Assembly: GCA_000403945.1 (NCBI GenBank) | Contig: APFI01000325.1 | Coordinates: 1 to 20,808 of the forward strand | Source of the DNA: Desulfovibrio sp. Dsv1 | GTDB lineage: Bacteria > Desulfobacterota > Desulfovibrionia > Desulfovibrionales > Desulfovibrionaceae | Direction: 5' to 3' | Length of the DNA stretch: 20,808 nt | In this document: one piece after another, positions 1-7,749 of the stretch | Position numbering within the stretch: position 1 is the first letter of the stretch | How the letters are laid out: every line of letters starts with the position of its first letter | Program-made: the position numbers and the translations under genes | The notes under the pieces: model-generated | The model's input: only the letters and a program-made list of their open reading frames with translations | Told to the model about the DNA's origin: nothing | Databases searched by the model: none

Positions 1-47
1 GGCATTTTCCATGATTTTACTCAGAAGAGTCATCAGGGAATCATGAA

Positions 48-76
48 ATGACTTCTAGTCATCACCCTTATATTAT
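48..76 (+). promoter_or_regulatory. Candidate promoter with palindrome over the -35
   Basis: ATGACT (48-53) and TATTAT (71-76) are separated by 17 bases and match sigma70 -35 and -10 boxes at 4/6 and 5/6. The -35 lies inside a perfect inverted repeat, ATGACT-TCT-AGTCAT (48-62), which would suit a repressor site. No clear gene follows, so the target is unknown and the call is tentative. Confidence 0.25.
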
Positions 77-625
77 TATGGAAAAATTCTCCCGGCGGAT
101 GAACCGCAGCTATGGAGGAGATTTCACAGCGGCGATGCGAACGCCCTCGCCGATTCCGGCGTGTAGCCCGCACCGTAAAAGAAGGATTGAGTAAAGAAAG
201 TTTACACTCTTCTGCTGGCGCGGGCTCTGCGCCTTTTGCTGCATACGCCCGGTCTCAAACGACTTCCTGTGCGCCGCGCGCAAATACGTCAACAGCGAGT
301 CGGCCTGAAAAGCGCCCGGCGGCTATACGGATACGCGGGTGGCGCTCAGAAACTGCAATACCGGGCTCTTGCGCAATGGCGGCGCACCGCGTGAAAAGGC
401 CATTCGGCTGCTGCATGGCGGGGACTATATGGAGACAGCGCGGGCGGCAATCTGCCCCTGGCCTTGACTCTCAAGCCGCGTGACATGAGCGGGCCTCTGT
501 CCTCCGTTCTTGCCTGCATGTCGCCATGCCCGCCCCGTTGATGCCGTTTTTGCCGGGCAGACCGCCGGCGATCCTGCTGGCGAAGGTGGGATTGCGCGCG
601 GTGTAGCGGGCTGTCCCGCCTCCGG

Positions 626-654
626 TTGACAGAAGTCCGCGCCCACCCTACCCT
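626..654 (+). promoter_or_regulatory. Candidate ribBA sigma70 promoter
   Basis: TTGACA (626-631) is a perfect -35 box. A 17-base spacer separates it from TACCCT (649-654), a poor -10 box matching at 3/6. It lies about 50 bases upstream of the ribBA start. I looked for an FMN riboswitch in the leader and did not see its conserved segments. Confidence 0.35.
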
Positions 655-704
655 TGCCGCAACCGCATTCCGGCCACACAGTTAACTGTAAAGGAAGTAG
701 AGTT

Positions 705-1919
705 ATGCCTTTGTGCAGCGTTGAAGAAGCCGTTGCCGATATCCGGCAGGGCAAAATGATCATTCTGGTGGATGACGAGGACCGTGAGAACGAAGGCGAC
801 CTGACCATGTCCGCCGAGCATATCACGCCGGAAGCCATCAATTTCATGGCTCGTTTCGGACGCGGCCTGATCTGCCTGCCCCTGGCTCCGGAACTGACCG
901 ACCGCCTGCGACTGCCATTGATGACACAGCGCAACGGCTCGCGTTTCGGCACCAATTTCACGGTGTCCATTGAGGCTCGCGAGGGCATTACCACAGGCAT
1001 TTCGGCGGCGGACCGCGCCGCCACCATCAAGGCCGCCGTGGCGGATGACGTCCGGCCCGAGGATATTGTTTCGCCCGGCCATGTTTTTCCGATCCGGGCC
1101 AAGGCGGGCGGCGTGCTCGCGCGCACGGGCCAGACCGAGGGCAGCGTGGACCTGGCCCGCTTGGCCGGTCTTAAACCGGCGGCCGTGATCTGTGAAATCA
1201 TGCGTGAAGACGGCAGCATGGCCCGCATGCCGGATCTGGAGCAATTTTCCGCCGAGCACCATATCAGGATCGCGGCGGTGCGCGACATTATCCGCTACCG
1301 CCTGGAACGCGGCCAAGTGTCGGTGCGTTGCGACGCGCATGCCCGTCTGCCCAGCCTCTACGGCGACTTCACGGTCTACGCCTACGAAAGCGAAATGGAA
1401 CCGGGCACGCATCTGGCCCTGGTCAAGGGCGACATCAGCGGGCCGGATCCCGTTCTGACGCGCGTGCACAGCCAATGCCTGACCGGCGACGCGCTGGGGT
1501 CCCTGCGTTGCGACTGCCGGGGCCAGCTCGGCGCGGCCCTGCGCCAAATCGAGACGGAAGGGCGCGGCGCGCTGCTTTACATGCGCCAGGAAGGGCGCGG
1601 CATCGGCCTGGCCAACAAGATCCGGGCCTATGCCCTGCAGGATCAGGGCTATGACACGGTGGAGGCCAACCGCATGCTGGGCTTTCCCGACGATTTGCGC
1701 GATTACGGCGCCGGCGCGCAGATTCTGGTGGATCTGGGCATCCGCAAAATCCGCCTGCTGACCAACAACCCCAAGAAGATCGTGGGCCTTTCGGGCTACG
1801 GCATTGAAATTGTGGAGCGCGTGCCCATCGAAATCGAAGCCTGCTCGGAAAACGAAGCCTATCTGCGTACCAAAAAGGAAAAGATGGCGCACTTGCTCAG
1901 CGGCATCCGCTGCCATTAG
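705..1919 (+). CDS. ribBA: Bifunctional DHBP synthase / GTP cyclohydrolase II
   Basis: This 404-residue protein carries both entry reactions of riboflavin synthesis. The N-terminal half (about 1-205) is RibB, which converts ribulose 5-phosphate to 3,4-dihydroxy-2-butanone 4-phosphate; the acidic metal/substrate loop DDEDRENEGDL is at 23-33. The C-terminal half is RibA, which opens GTP to the diaminopyrimidinone; it shows the zinc-binding pattern HSQC...LRCDC followed by MRQEGRGIGL and the TNNPKK segment. The ATG at 705 is preferred over an in-frame TTG at 654 because AAGGAAG (691-697) precedes it at the usual distance. Length is normal for the fusion. No other rib genes are adjacent, unlike the common ribD-ribE-ribBA-ribH cluster. 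Nothing looks broken; the product is cytoplasmic. Confidence 0.96.
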   Translation: MPLCSVEEAVADIRQGKMIILVDDEDRENEGDLTMSAEHITPEAINFMARFGRGLICLPLAPELTDRLRLPLMTQRNGSRFGTNFTVSIEAREGITTGISAADRAATIKAAVADDVRPEDIVSPGHVFPIRAKAGGVLARTGQTEGSVDLARLAGLKPAAVICEIMREDGSMARMPDLEQFSAEHHIRIAAVRDIIRYRLERGQVSVRCDAHARLPSLYGDFTVYAYESEMEPGTHLALVKGDISGPDPVLTRVHSQCLTGDALGSLRCDCRGQLGAALRQIETEGRGALLYMRQEGRGIGLANKIRAYALQDQGYDTVEANRMLGFPDDLRDYGAGAQILVDLGIRKIRLLTNNPKKIVGLSGYGIEIVERVPIEIEACSENEAYLRTKKEKMAHLLSGIRCH

Positions 1920-2175
1920 GACCTGACGGCGCTGTCTTCTTTGACCCCGGCTTTGTCGAACTTCGTTTTTTATTTCAGGTTGGTGCAGATGTTACGGCCT
2001 CGTCTGCGGGGATGTAGCGCCAGCGGGTGCCACGCGTTTGTGGGCACAAAGCGGAACGCGTCCGCCGGGCCGGAGTGGTGAACCCCGATCCGGCCGTCCC
2101 CGAGGGAGGCCCACCGGGAGACGAGCATGGAAATACAAGCATGCATCAAAGCCCAAGCCACGCTGTTATGGCGGT

Positions 2176-2880
2176 TCATGCGCTTTTTTCGTGAGTATAA
2201 CTAAATAATGTTTTAATATCGCCCAGCGTCCCGCTTACATGGAACTTGGTAAAAAGAACCATTGTCAGGCCAACCAGATGCGGGCTCCGTGAAACATCCG
2301 CTGGCTTCCGGCGAAATCCCGCAAGCCGGTGGCACCGGCGACAATTATTTCTTCTGTATGGACTGCTCCGCTTTTGCGCCGGAGCAGGGCATTTTTGTCT
2401 GTCTCCAAAGGATCAGCCGCCTTCCATTTGTCCGTACAGCAACACCGGGCATTCAGCTTTTGCAAACGCTCCGTCAATCTGCGGCGAGCAGCCTGATCAC
2501 GTCTTCCGCATTCCCGATCAATGAGTTGGCCGGTATCGCGACAGCTTTCCATATCCAGAATTTGTTTTTTTGATTTTAGAAAACGTCACATTTCATCAGG
2601 ATCAACAACGGCCACCTCGCCAGGTTCAGGCTTTTCATAAACACATTCCGCAAAATTTCGCGCCCAGCGCAAAACAGGGAAGGCTGAAACATGAAGCAAC
2701 CAGGCAATGGCGGACAGGGGCAGACCCATTATTGCATAAATGCCGGACGGCCTCGGGAGCTGTTCGGGTAAATTGAAATCCGCAATCCCCGCAACGATGC
2801 CTTTGCCTTCCCGGAACCTTTCCGCTCCGGTATGCCGCGCCGGCATGACACTTTGGGCAATTGGGCCTTGCACCCTTACC
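2176..2880 (-). pseudogene. Decayed IS1-family transposase
   Basis: No single frame shows this gene, but three frames read in sequence rebuild an IS1-type transposase on the - strand. The first segment is an InsA-like zinc ribbon: CPKCHAG (about 2859-2839) and CGDCGFQFTRT (2793-2761). After a frame change comes GLPLSAIAWLLHVSA and VLRWARNF, the helix-turn-helix, then YEKPEPGE and DEM. DEM is followed by TGA (2586-2588) where the family has tryptophan, so this is a nonsense mutation. Reading on gives RFLKSKK, DTGQLIDRECGRRD and CCCTDKWKA, the InsB-like catalytic part. A further shift gives NNCRRCHRLAGFRRK and LTMVLFTKFHVSG, the C-terminus, stopping at 2176. GGAGGAGG (2888-2881) is the probable old ribosome binding site. 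With at least two frameshifts and one stop it cannot be active. Confidence 0.85.
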
Positions 2881-2918
2881 CCTCCTCCACAGGAAGGATA
2901 TAACATTATTCCGTTAGA

Positions 2919-3437
2919 TTGTTAATACTCTTTTTTCAAACCCCTTTTCTGCGCGCGCTGGTGGTTCTTTTCGTCATTCTGCAACTCCGCAGCAGCGCGC
3001 GGATGCTGATCACGCCGGGGGACGTCCGTGACGGCCTGGTACCATTTGCTGACGGGCATGAGCTGTGGGCCTTGAGTGTGATTCTCGCCATTACAGCCTG
3101 GGCAGGAGGCACGGCCTGAAGTATTTCTTCCCGTATCTCTGGGGCGACGGGGGCCAAATCCTTGCGGATCTGGCCGCCAGCCTGCGCGGCAGGATCGTGG
3201 CGGCCCCTAGACCCGGCGGCATGGCCACGTTTGTGCAGGGGCTGGGCGCATTGCTGTTCATGGCCCTTTCATGGCTGATCCGGTTCTGTCTGTGGCGGAA
3301 CGCTTCGCCCGCCGCGCCTGTCTGGCGCGCGGCGCATGAGTGCTCCGTCTGGTTGCTGATCGTATATTTTCATCGGCCATGGCGGTATGGCCTTGCTGCC
3401 TTTTGGGGTCTGGCAACGGCGCGTTGCGAAAAAATAA
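2919..3437 (+). pseudogene. Broken cytochrome b561-type membrane protein
   Basis: Three consecutive frames join into one membrane cytochrome b-like protein. Frame one (2919-3116) gives a hydrophobic helix, a short soluble loop and a second helix start (LWALSVILAITAWAGG), then stops. Frame two continues with LKYFFPYLWGDGGQ, the loop APRPGGMATFVQGLG, a third helix, and HECSVWLLIVY. Frame three (from about 3372) supplies GHGGMALLPFGVWQRRVAKK and a stop at 3435-3437. The PGG..QGLG loop and paired histidines (AAHE, GHGG) are typical of bacterial cytochrome b561 / Ni-Fe hydrogenase cytochrome b subunits, which bind haem and pass electrons to or from quinone. The usual N-terminal helix and a ribosome binding site are missing, and the decayed insertion element ends just upstream. 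Two indels could in principle be assembly errors, but the missing start argues for a real pseudogene. Confidence 0.75.
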
Positions 3438-3567
3438 CCCGCAACTTTTTTGAGCAAGCCATGCAAGCCGTCTTCGGACGACCTTTTTGCGAACGGCGGC
3501 ATTGATGCCAAGCCGGTCGACTCCATATATAAATGGAAATAGTTATTTTTAATAAAAAGGACAAAGT
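3438..3567 (+). promoter_or_regulatory. EVE gene promoter region
   Basis: TTGATG (3502-3507) and TATATA (3526-3531) are separated by 18 bases and form a good sigma70 promoter. Transcription would start near 3538, about 30 bases before the EVE-domain ATG. AAGG (3557-3560) is the ribosome binding site. The upstream part is the tail of the broken cytochrome gene and nondescript sequence. Confidence 0.5.
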
Positions 3568-4035
3568 ATGAATCACTGGCTTTTCAAGACGGAACCCGGA
3601 TGTTTTTCCTGGCAGGATCTGGAAAATGCTCCCAACCGGACTACCCACTGGGACGGGGTCCGCAATTATCAGGCCCGTAATTTCATGCGCGCCATGCGGG
3701 TCGGGGATCTGGGCTTTTTTTATCACAGCGGGCAGCAGCCCGCCATTGTGGGCATTGTGGAAGTCGTGCGGGCGGCCTACCCGGACGCCACGGCTCTGGA
3801 CCCGGAAGACCAGCACTTTGACCCCAAGGCCACGCCGGAAAAACCCATCTGGGAAATGGTGGATGTGCGCTTGTGTCGCGCTCTGCCGCAGCCATTGAGC
3901 CGCAAGAATCTGGCCGCCTGGCCCGAACTGGCCGGGATGGAGCTGATGAAGCGGGGCAGCCGCCTTTCAGTGCAACCCGTTGAAGCCGGGGACTTTACCT
4001 TCATCTGCGGTCTGGCCGGTATTGAGTGCCCCTGA
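3568..4035 (+). CDS. EVE domain-containing protein
   Basis: The 155-residue product is a single EVE domain from end to end, related to bacterial homologues of human THYN1. Visible hallmarks are the opening MNHWLFKTEP, WDGVRNYQARNFMR at about 29-42 (the substrate-pocket region), GDLGFFYHS, and the late stretch with FDPK..P..PIWEMVDV. EVE domains share the PUA/YTH-like fold and are thought to bind modified bases in nucleic acid; some sit in modification-dependent restriction systems. No nuclease or methylase lies beside this one, so it looks like a stand-alone housekeeping member. The ATG is set by AAGG seven bases upstream and a promoter at 3502-3531. It is not co-transcribed with the broken cytochrome gene before it. 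Family assignment is firm; the biological role is not known. Confidence 0.92.
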   Translation: MNHWLFKTEPGCFSWQDLENAPNRTTHWDGVRNYQARNFMRAMRVGDLGFFYHSGQQPAIVGIVEVVRAAYPDATALDPEDQHFDPKATPEKPIWEMVDVRLCRALPQPLSRKNLAAWPELAGMELMKRGSRLSVQPVEAGDFTFICGLAGIECP

Positions 4036-4074
4036 GTTTTCCGGAAATGTCCGGTTCAGGTAGTGGTTCAAATA

Positions 4075-4106
4075 TTGATACCTGTTGTTATGCTGATTAT
4101 GATACC
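4075..4106 (+). promoter_or_regulatory. Lactate operon promoter with overlapping repeats
   Basis: TTGATA (4075-4080), a 17-base spacer and TATGAT (4098-4103) make a near-consensus sigma70 promoter (5/6 and 5/6). The heptamer TGATACC occurs at 4076-4082 and again at 4100-4106, so one copy covers the -35 and the other the -10, 24 bases apart. That placement suits a repressor. The predicted transcript would have a leader of about 195 bases before the first gene. Confidence 0.6.
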
Positions 4107-4304
4107 ATTGTACTTTTTTGGTAACGTCCTCTTTGCAAAAATGACAAAGCAGGTTATACAGTACATATTGCGCGAAGAATTCCAAAATGTTGGCGCGCTG
4201 ATTCGTGCCTGCGGAGTGCGGATTCCACGGCTTTTCCGGGCCGGCGCGACCGCGCGCGGTCCGTTCCCTAATCCAGATGATGCGAGAGTGTGCAAGGAGA
4301 CTCT
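4107..4304 (+). other. Leader of the lactate operon
   Basis: This non-coding leader begins AT-rich, unlike the flanking genes, then turns GC-rich. It contains the perfect 14-base palindrome GACCGCGCGCGGTC (4248-4261), which could form a hairpin or bind a protein. An open frame across it (4063-4323) has no ribosome binding site and overlaps the real start in another frame, so I treat it as spurious. Confidence 0.45.
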
Positions 4305-5690
4305 ATGGCAAGCCAAGCGTTGATCAAAGATTTTGAAGATCTGATCGGCAGGGAAAACGTATTCACTTCCGACGCCGATCTCCAAAGTTATTCGTTTGAC
4401 TCGGCGGTGCTTGAACCTGTGATACCAGCGCTGGTGCTCCGGCCCACATCTACCGGGCACCTAGGCCTGTGCGTCAAGAAACTCTATGACAACGGCATCC
4501 CCATGACCGTGCGCGGCGCGGGCACCAATCTGTCCGGCGGCACCATCCCGGACCACAGTGACACTGCGGTGGTGCTGACCACCGGTCTGAACCGCATTCT
4601 GGAGATCAATTCCAACGATCTCTACGCTGTGGTGGAGCCGGGCGTGATCACCGCCGACTTCGCCGCCGCCGTGGCCAAGAAAAATCTGTTCTATCCGCCG
4701 GATCCGGGCTCCCAAGCCGTGTCCACCATCGGCGGCAACATCGCTGAAAATGCTGGCGGCCTGCGCGGCCTGAAGTACGGCGTGACCAAGGATTACCTTA
4801 TGGGCGTCGAATTCTTCGACGCCACAGGAGAAACCGTCAAAACCGGCTCGCGCACGGTGAAGTGCGTTACCGGCTACAATCTGGCGGGCATGCTGATCCA
4901 GTCCGAGGGCACCCTGGGCATCATTTCCCAGGCCATCCTCAAGCTGGTGCCACCGCCTAAGGCATCCAAGGCCCTGATGGCGGTTTTCGACGACATGCAG
5001 AACGCCGCCGAGGCTGTGGCCGGCATCATCGCGGCCCACGTGTTGCCCTGTACTCTGGAATTTCTGGACAACAACACCATCGTGCGCGTGGACGACTTCA
5101 CCAAGGCGGGTCTGCCCCGTGACGCGGCGGCCATTCTGCTCATCGAGGTGGACGGCCACCCCGCCCAGGTAGCGGACGACGCCGAGGCTGTGGAACGCGT
5201 GCTCAAGGAAAACAAGGCCGTGGCCGTGCACGTGCCCAAGGACGCGGCGGAAAAATTCAAACTTTGGGAAGCTCGGCGCATGGCTCTGCCCGTGCTGGCC
5301 CGCTGCCGTCCCACCACCGTGCTGGAAGACGCCACCGTGCCCCGCTCGCAGATCCCGGCCATGATGAAAGCCGTCAACGAGATCGCCGCCAAATACAAGG
5401 TGGAGGTGGGCACCTTCGGCCATGCCGGGGACGGCAACCTGCACCCCACCTTTCTCTGCGACAGGCGTGACGCCGAGGAGTTCAAGCGGGTGGAGGCGGC
5501 CATCGACGAAATGTTCGACACGGCCATCAAGCTGCAGGGCACGCTCTCGGGCGAGCACGGCATCGGCACGGCCAAATCCAAATGGATGGAAAAGGAAACC
5601 TCGCGCGGCACGATCCTGTTCTCGCAGCGGCTGCGCCGCGCCCTGGACCCCAAGGGACTGCTCAATTCCACTAAATTAGTGGGGATTTAG
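4305..5690 (+). CDS. GlcD-type FAD-linked lactate/glycolate dehydrogenase
   Basis: This 461-residue flavoprotein of the GlcD/Dld (VAO) fold oxidises a 2-hydroxy acid, most likely D-lactate, to the 2-oxo acid. The FAD-binding half shows RGAGTNLSGG (70-79), PPDPGS (131-136) and GGNIAENAGG (143-152). The C-terminal substrate half shows HAGDGNLHP (373-381), with residues expected to hold substrate or metal, and GEHGIG (416-421). The ATG at 4305 is chosen because AAGGAG (4294-4299) stands five bases before it; an in-frame GTG at 4290 would put that site inside the gene. The Fe-S partner starts three bases after the stop, so the two are surely a complex that passes electrons to the membrane pool. 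In D. vulgaris the equivalent pair sits in the lactate operon and acts as D-lactate dehydrogenase. Substrate cannot be fixed from sequence. Confidence 0.93.
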   Translation: MASQALIKDFEDLIGRENVFTSDADLQSYSFDSAVLEPVIPALVLRPTSTGHLGLCVKKLYDNGIPMTVRGAGTNLSGGTIPDHSDTAVVLTTGLNRILEINSNDLYAVVEPGVITADFAAAVAKKNLFYPPDPGSQAVSTIGGNIAENAGGLRGLKYGVTKDYLMGVEFFDATGETVKTGSRTVKCVTGYNLAGMLIQSEGTLGIISQAILKLVPPPKASKALMAVFDDMQNAAEAVAGIIAAHVLPCTLEFLDNNTIVRVDDFTKAGLPRDAAAILLIEVDGHPAQVADDAEAVERVLKENKAVAVHVPKDAAEKFKLWEARRMALPVLARCRPTTVLEDATVPRSQIPAMMKAVNEIAAKYKVEVGTFGHAGDGNLHPTFLCDRRDAEEFKRVEAAIDEMFDTAIKLQGTLSGEHGIGTAKSKWMEKETSRGTILFSQRLRRALDPKGLLNSTKLVGI

Positions 5691-5693
5691 TCT

Positions 5694-6986
5694 ATGGATA
5701 ATCTGCACGAATTGGCCCGGCGCCTCATGGCGCTGGACGACAGGATCACCGCCTGCATGAAGTGCGGCATGTGCCAGTCGGTCTGCCCCATGTTCGGAGC
5801 TTCCGGCAAGGAAGCCGACGTGGCGCGCGGCAAGCTTTTCCTGATCAACAACATGGCGCACGAACTGCTGAAAGACCCGGAGGCACTGGCCGACAAGCTC
5901 GGCCGCTGCCTGCTCTGCGGCTCGTGCCAGGCTGCCTGCCCTCCGGGCGTGAAAATCATGGAAGTTTTCATGGAGGCGCGCGAGCTGGTCAACGCTTATA
6001 TCGGCCTGCATCCGGTAAAGAAAATGATCTTCCGCAGCCTGCTGGCCAAACCGGGCCTGTTCAACTTTGCCATGCGCGTGGGCGCGCCCGTGCAGGGCAT
6101 GATCTTCCGCAAAACCGGCGATGCGCAGGGGACGGTCTGCGCGCCCATGCTCAACTTCATGCTGGGCGACAGGCACATCCGTCCCCTGGCCAAAAAGCCC
6201 CTGCACGCCGTGCATGGCGCGCTGGACGAGCGCCGGCGAACCGGCGGTCTGAAGGTGGCTTTCTACCCCGGCTGTCTGGGCGACAAAATGTATACGGAGA
6301 TGGCCGAGGCATGTCTCAAAGTGCTGCACCATCATAAGGTGGCTGTCTTCATGCCTGCGGGCTTGGCATGTTGCGGCATCCCCGCGCTTTCCTCCGGCGA
6401 CGCCGAGGGCATGATCAGCCAGATGCAGGTCAACCTCAAGGCGCTCGGCAAGGGCGATTTCGACTATCTGCTGAGCCCCTGCGGTTCCTGCACCTCCACC
6501 ATCAAGGAACTCTGGCCGCGCTACGCCGGACGCCTGGGCAGCCTGGAGCAGAAACAGGCCGAAAAGCTGGCGGAAAAAAACCTGGACATCAACGCCTTTC
6601 TGGTGAACGTGCTCAAGGTGAAAGCAACGGCGGCCTCGGCCGACGCCGTGCCCGTCACCTATCACGACTCCTGTCACCTCAAGAAATCGCTGGGCGTGAG
6701 CGCGCAGCCGCGCACGGTCATCGCGGCCAACCCCGGCTACAGATTGACGGAAATGGATGAGGCCGACCGCTGTTGCGGCTGCGGCGGTTCCTTCAACCTT
6801 TTCCACTATGACTATTCCCGCCGGATCGGCCAGCGCAAGCGCGACAACGTGGTTGCCACAGGCGCGCATGTGGTGGTGGCGGGCTGTCCGGCATGCATGA
6901 TGCAGCTTGAGGATGTGCTTTCGCACAATAATGATTCCGTGCGTGTCAAGCATCCGGTGGAAATCTACGCAGAAAGCCTGAAGTAG
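5694..6986 (+). CDS. Two-cluster Fe-S CCG-type subunit (GlcF/Dld partner)
   Basis: The 430-residue protein is the electron-transfer partner of the preceding flavoprotein. Two classical 4Fe-4S motifs are visible: C21-x2-C24-x2-C27-x3-C31 and C72-x2-C75-x2-C78-x3-C82, both followed by proline. Two cysteine-rich CCG domains follow: CCGIPALSSGD with SPCGSCTSTIKE in the first, CHLKKSLG, CCGCGGSFN and GCPACMMQLE in the second. CCG domains bind an unusual Fe-S centre, as in heterodisulfide reductase HdrB and GlcF. No membrane helix is seen, so it should sit on the cytoplasmic face and hand electrons to a membrane acceptor. The start is three bases after the upstream stop, with GGGGAT before it, indicating translational coupling. 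The assignment as a subunit is firm; the physiological acceptor is unknown. Confidence 0.93.
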   Translation: MDNLHELARRLMALDDRITACMKCGMCQSVCPMFGASGKEADVARGKLFLINNMAHELLKDPEALADKLGRCLLCGSCQAACPPGVKIMEVFMEARELVNAYIGLHPVKKMIFRSLLAKPGLFNFAMRVGAPVQGMIFRKTGDAQGTVCAPMLNFMLGDRHIRPLAKKPLHAVHGALDERRRTGGLKVAFYPGCLGDKMYTEMAEACLKVLHHHKVAVFMPAGLACCGIPALSSGDAEGMISQMQVNLKALGKGDFDYLLSPCGSCTSTIKELWPRYAGRLGSLEQKQAEKLAEKNLDINAFLVNVLKVKATAASADAVPVTYHDSCHLKKSLGVSAQPRTVIAANPGYRLTEMDEADRCCGCGGSFNLFHYDYSRRIGQRKRDNVVATGAHVVVAGCPACMMQLEDVLSHNNDSVRVKHPVEIYAESLK

Positions 6987-7112
6987 GCGCGCGTGGACCG
7001 GGCCGCGCGCTCCGCCTGAACTGCGGAATGGGAGCCGTGCTCCACCGTCCCGGACGGCGCGTGGCGTCCCGGCCCGCGCGCTCTGCACCAAAGCCGTTCA
7101 AAGGAGTAAAGT
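6987..7112 (+). other. Spacer with two tandem hairpins inside the operon
   Basis: This gap separates the GlcD/F pair from the LutC/LdhH pair. It holds two adjacent perfect small stems: GGAGC-CGT-GCTCC (7031-7043) and CCGTC-CCG-GACGG (7045-7057). Neither is followed by a T-run, so they are not intrinsic terminators. They may stabilise or process the messenger so the two enzymes are made in different amounts. AAGGAG (7101-7106) serves the next gene. Confidence 0.45.
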
Positions 7113-7745
7113 ATGCCCCCTGTGAACCCGGAACTGGTAGAGGCCTTCAGTGCCAAAGCCGCCATCGTCAACGCTGTGGCGCAGGAAGTGCCGTCCATGG
7201 CGGCGGCCCTGCAATATGTGGTGGACGTCTGTGAAAACAAGGCCCCGGCCGAATTGCTGGCCGACGAACCCGGCGTGGAGAAAGGTCCGCTCGGTCCCAA
7301 CAAGGTACCCACACGCGTGCAGCGCATCGTGGCCGCGCCGGACCTCGGTGACGAAGATTTCGCCGCTCTGGCCAAGGCCTGTGAGGAAAAAGGCTTCGCA
7401 TGCCTGCGCAACGGCCTGCGCGGCCGCCTGGCCGGCATCGATGTGGGCCTGTCCCGCGCCGATCTGGGCGTGGCCGGCAGCGGCACCTGCCTGATGAATA
7501 CGGACAACGAGGACGTGCGTCTGGCCGGGATGATTTCCGAAATCCACATCATCCTGCTGCGCAAATCCGACATTTATCCCGATCTGCCTTCCATCGCCCA
7601 GCTTCTGCGCGAGCGCATGAACGCCGCGCCCGCCACTTACACCACGCTGATCACCGGCCCGAGCCGCACCGCGGACATTGAACGGGTGGGCGCCGTGGGC
7701 GTGCACGGCCCGCTGGAACTGCACATCATTCTTCTGGAGGACTGA
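7113..7745 (+). CDS. lutC: LutC-type LUD domain protein (lactate utilisation)
   Basis: The 210-residue product is a single LUD domain of the LutC/YkgG type, the small partner in the LutABC L-lactate oxidation system. The diagnostic C-terminal stretch is present: TGPSRTADIE followed by GVHGPLELHIILLE; the mid-region GVAGSGTCLMNTDNEDVR also fits the family. LutC has no Fe-S motif, matching what is seen here. The ATG at 7113 has AAGGAG six bases upstream. It stops four bases before the LdhH start, so the two are co-translated and almost certainly form one complex. In Desulfovibrio this pair has been linked to L-lactate dehydrogenase activity. Alternative names in use include LldG and LdhG. Family is firm, exact biochemical role is inferred. 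Confidence 0.9.
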   Translation: MPPVNPELVEAFSAKAAIVNAVAQEVPSMAAALQYVVDVCENKAPAELLADEPGVEKGPLGPNKVPTRVQRIVAAPDLGDEDFAALAKACEEKGFACLRNGLRGRLAGIDVGLSRADLGVAGSGTCLMNTDNEDVRLAGMISEIHIILLRKSDIYPDLPSIAQLLRERMNAAPATYTTLITGPSRTADIERVGAVGVHGPLELHIILLED

Positions 7746-7749
7746 GGCC

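Larger units (their letters stand above)
1..704. other. Leader region without a convincing gene
   Basis: No reading frame here has a good ribosome binding site together with protein-like sequence. The first ~90 bases are AT-rich and promoter-like, with a 15-base palindrome at 48-62. From about 100 on the DNA is GC-rich with short open frames on both strands, none recognisable. One frame near 330-470 reads a stretch including RLLHGGDYMETARAA, which faintly recalls phage lysozyme helices, but it is interrupted by stops and I do not assign it. It may be decayed accessory DNA. The last ~80 bases hold the likely ribBA promoter. Confidence 0.5.

Noticed and set aside
330..470. Faint lysozyme-like reading (RLLHGGDYMETARAA).
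   Set aside because: No start, several stops, and the match rests on a few residues.
480..704. FMN riboswitch before ribBA.
   Set aside because: The conserved segments of the element are not present in the right order.
648..1916. Long - strand open frame across ribBA, and similar long antisense frames across the lactate genes (4461-5558, 5676-7091, 7726-10101).
   Set aside because: They are antisense shadows of well-supported genes in high-GC DNA and contain His/Gly/Ala-rich sequence with no family resemblance.
1920..2000. Intrinsic terminator after ribBA.
   Set aside because: There is a T-run (TTCGTTTTTT near 1966) but no GC-rich stem directly before it.
2127..2204. 25-residue open frame (MEIQACIKAQATLLWRFMRF...) with GGGAG upstream.
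   Set aside because: It overlaps the 3' end of the decayed transposase and has no recognisable family; it could be a fragment of a gene hit by the element, but evidence is too thin.
4191..4206. Sigma54-like -24/-12 element before the lactate operon (TGGCGCG, then TTCG).
   Set aside because: The -24 half fits, but the invariant GC of the -12 reads CG, and a better sigma70 promoter lies upstream. Sigma54 control is known for this operon in relatives, so it was worth a look.
4063..4323. 86-residue open frame with a hydrophobic start.
   Set aside because: It has no ribosome binding site, crosses the lactate promoter and runs into the flavoprotein gene in another frame.
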